Positions 5,762 to 5,933 of a stretch of 5,933 nt of DNA are shown here, piece by piece (within the stretch, counting starts at the first letter, position 1; each line of letters opens with the position of its first letter). The notes below the pieces were generated by a model, which was not told where the DNA came from, did no database searches, and saw nothing but the letters and a program-made list of their open reading frames with translations. Where the stretch lies: contig URWG01000114.1 of assembly GCA_900551495.1 (NCBI GenBank), positions 1-5,933 of the forward strand, given 5' to 3'. The translations under genes were made by a program, and so were the position numbers. Origin of the DNA: an uncultured Eubacteriales bacterium (lineage in GTDB: Bacteria > Bacillota > Clostridia > Oscillospirales > Oscillospiraceae).

Positions 5762-5933
5762 CCAGACTGTCAAAAAAGTCCGTAATCGTCAAAATCGACG
5801 AACTGTTTTATGGAGTTTCGTTCTCCGCATTTTGATTTGCAAAAACAGAGTATCCCGAACTTTATAACCTAAAAATCAGCTTGCTTCGCAAGGATTTTGA
5901 CTTACTGCGCAACTCACGCCCTACCGTACCTAT
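5739..5933. other. AT-rich intergenic end without a recognisable gene
   Basis: About 195 bases follow wecB. They are clearly richer in A and T than the genes. I found no start codon with a ribosome binding site leading into a convincing protein on either strand; the longest minus-strand frames are broken by stops. The stretch holds the inverted repeat at 5729-5761, a weak five-pair hairpin near 5783-5798 and a hairpin at 5872-5898. A next gene may begin beyond the window. Confidence 0.6.
5872..5898. terminator. Possible bidirectional terminator hairpin
   Basis: AAAATC and CTTGC (5872-5877, 5880-5884) pair with GCAAG and GATTTT (5888-5898) around a TTC loop, with a two-base AG bulge. On either strand the outer A/U pairs end in a short U run: four on the plus strand, five on the minus strand (GATTTTT). 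This fits a weak bidirectional intrinsic terminator at the end of the operon. It could equally be part of an interspersed repeat. Confidence 0.45.

Noticed and set aside
5739..5933. A small minus-strand protein reading such as GRELRSKSKSLRSKLIFRL near the right edge
   Set aside because: It has no proper start or ribosome binding site, ends at a stop within the hairpin region and resembles translated repeat sequence rather than a gene.
1..5933. CRISPR arrays, tRNA or rRNA genes, insertion sequences, toxin-antitoxin or defence genes
   Set aside because: I saw no regularly spaced direct repeats, tRNA cloverleaf, transposase motif or defence-related domain in either strand.

Overview
The window looks like chromosomal DNA from a GC-rich Clostridia (Firmicutes), possibly an Oscillospiraceae/Ruminococcaceae-type gut bacterium. 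This is inferred from strong AGGAGG-type ribosome binding sites, sigma-A-like promoters, a queT gene behind a preQ1-I riboswitch, a NptA-type Na+/phosphate cotransporter carrying a PhoU-like domain, and a TagO/MnaA pair. No species can be named from the sequence alone. Both ends may be contig ends: the left end carries two gene fragments joined tail to tail, and the right end is a short AT-rich stretch with hairpins.

Left region (1-530). Positions 1 to about 113 encode the middle of CobT (cobalamin lower-ligand activation) on the plus strand. From about 93 to 350 the minus strand encodes the N-terminal half of a QueT-family queuosine-precursor transporter. The two fragments share about 20 bp, and neither gene is complete, so this is a chimeric junction: either a real rearrangement or an assembly artefact. 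Upstream of queT the minus strand shows a clear promoter (TTGACG-N17-TAGAAT) and a preQ1-I riboswitch whose pseudoknot reaches into the queT Shine-Dalgarno. A divergent promoter (TTGACA-N17-TATAGT) faces right.

Middle and right region (531-5738). Four complete genes follow on the plus strand. The first is a monocistronic Na+/phosphate cotransporter with a PhoU-like C-terminal domain, closed by an intrinsic terminator at 2336-2376. A probable operon comes next: trpS (tryptophanyl-tRNA synthetase), then tagO (undecaprenyl-phosphate GlcNAc-1-phosphate transferase) 21 bp downstream, then wecB/mnaA (UDP-GlcNAc 2-epimerase), which overlaps tagO by 14 bp. TagO and WecB together make the start of a cell-surface glycan: TagO puts GlcNAc-1-P on the lipid carrier, and WecB supplies UDP-ManNAc, the next sugar in teichoic-acid linkage units and related polymers.

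Right end (5739-5933). There is no gene. A perfect 15-bp inverted repeat overlaps the wecB stop codon, and a second hairpin lies at 5872-5898. The stretch is visibly more AT-rich than the genes.

I found no convincing undescribed system. The observations most worth checking are the cobT/queT junction, the preQ1 riboswitch arrangement, and the structured 3' end of the operon.
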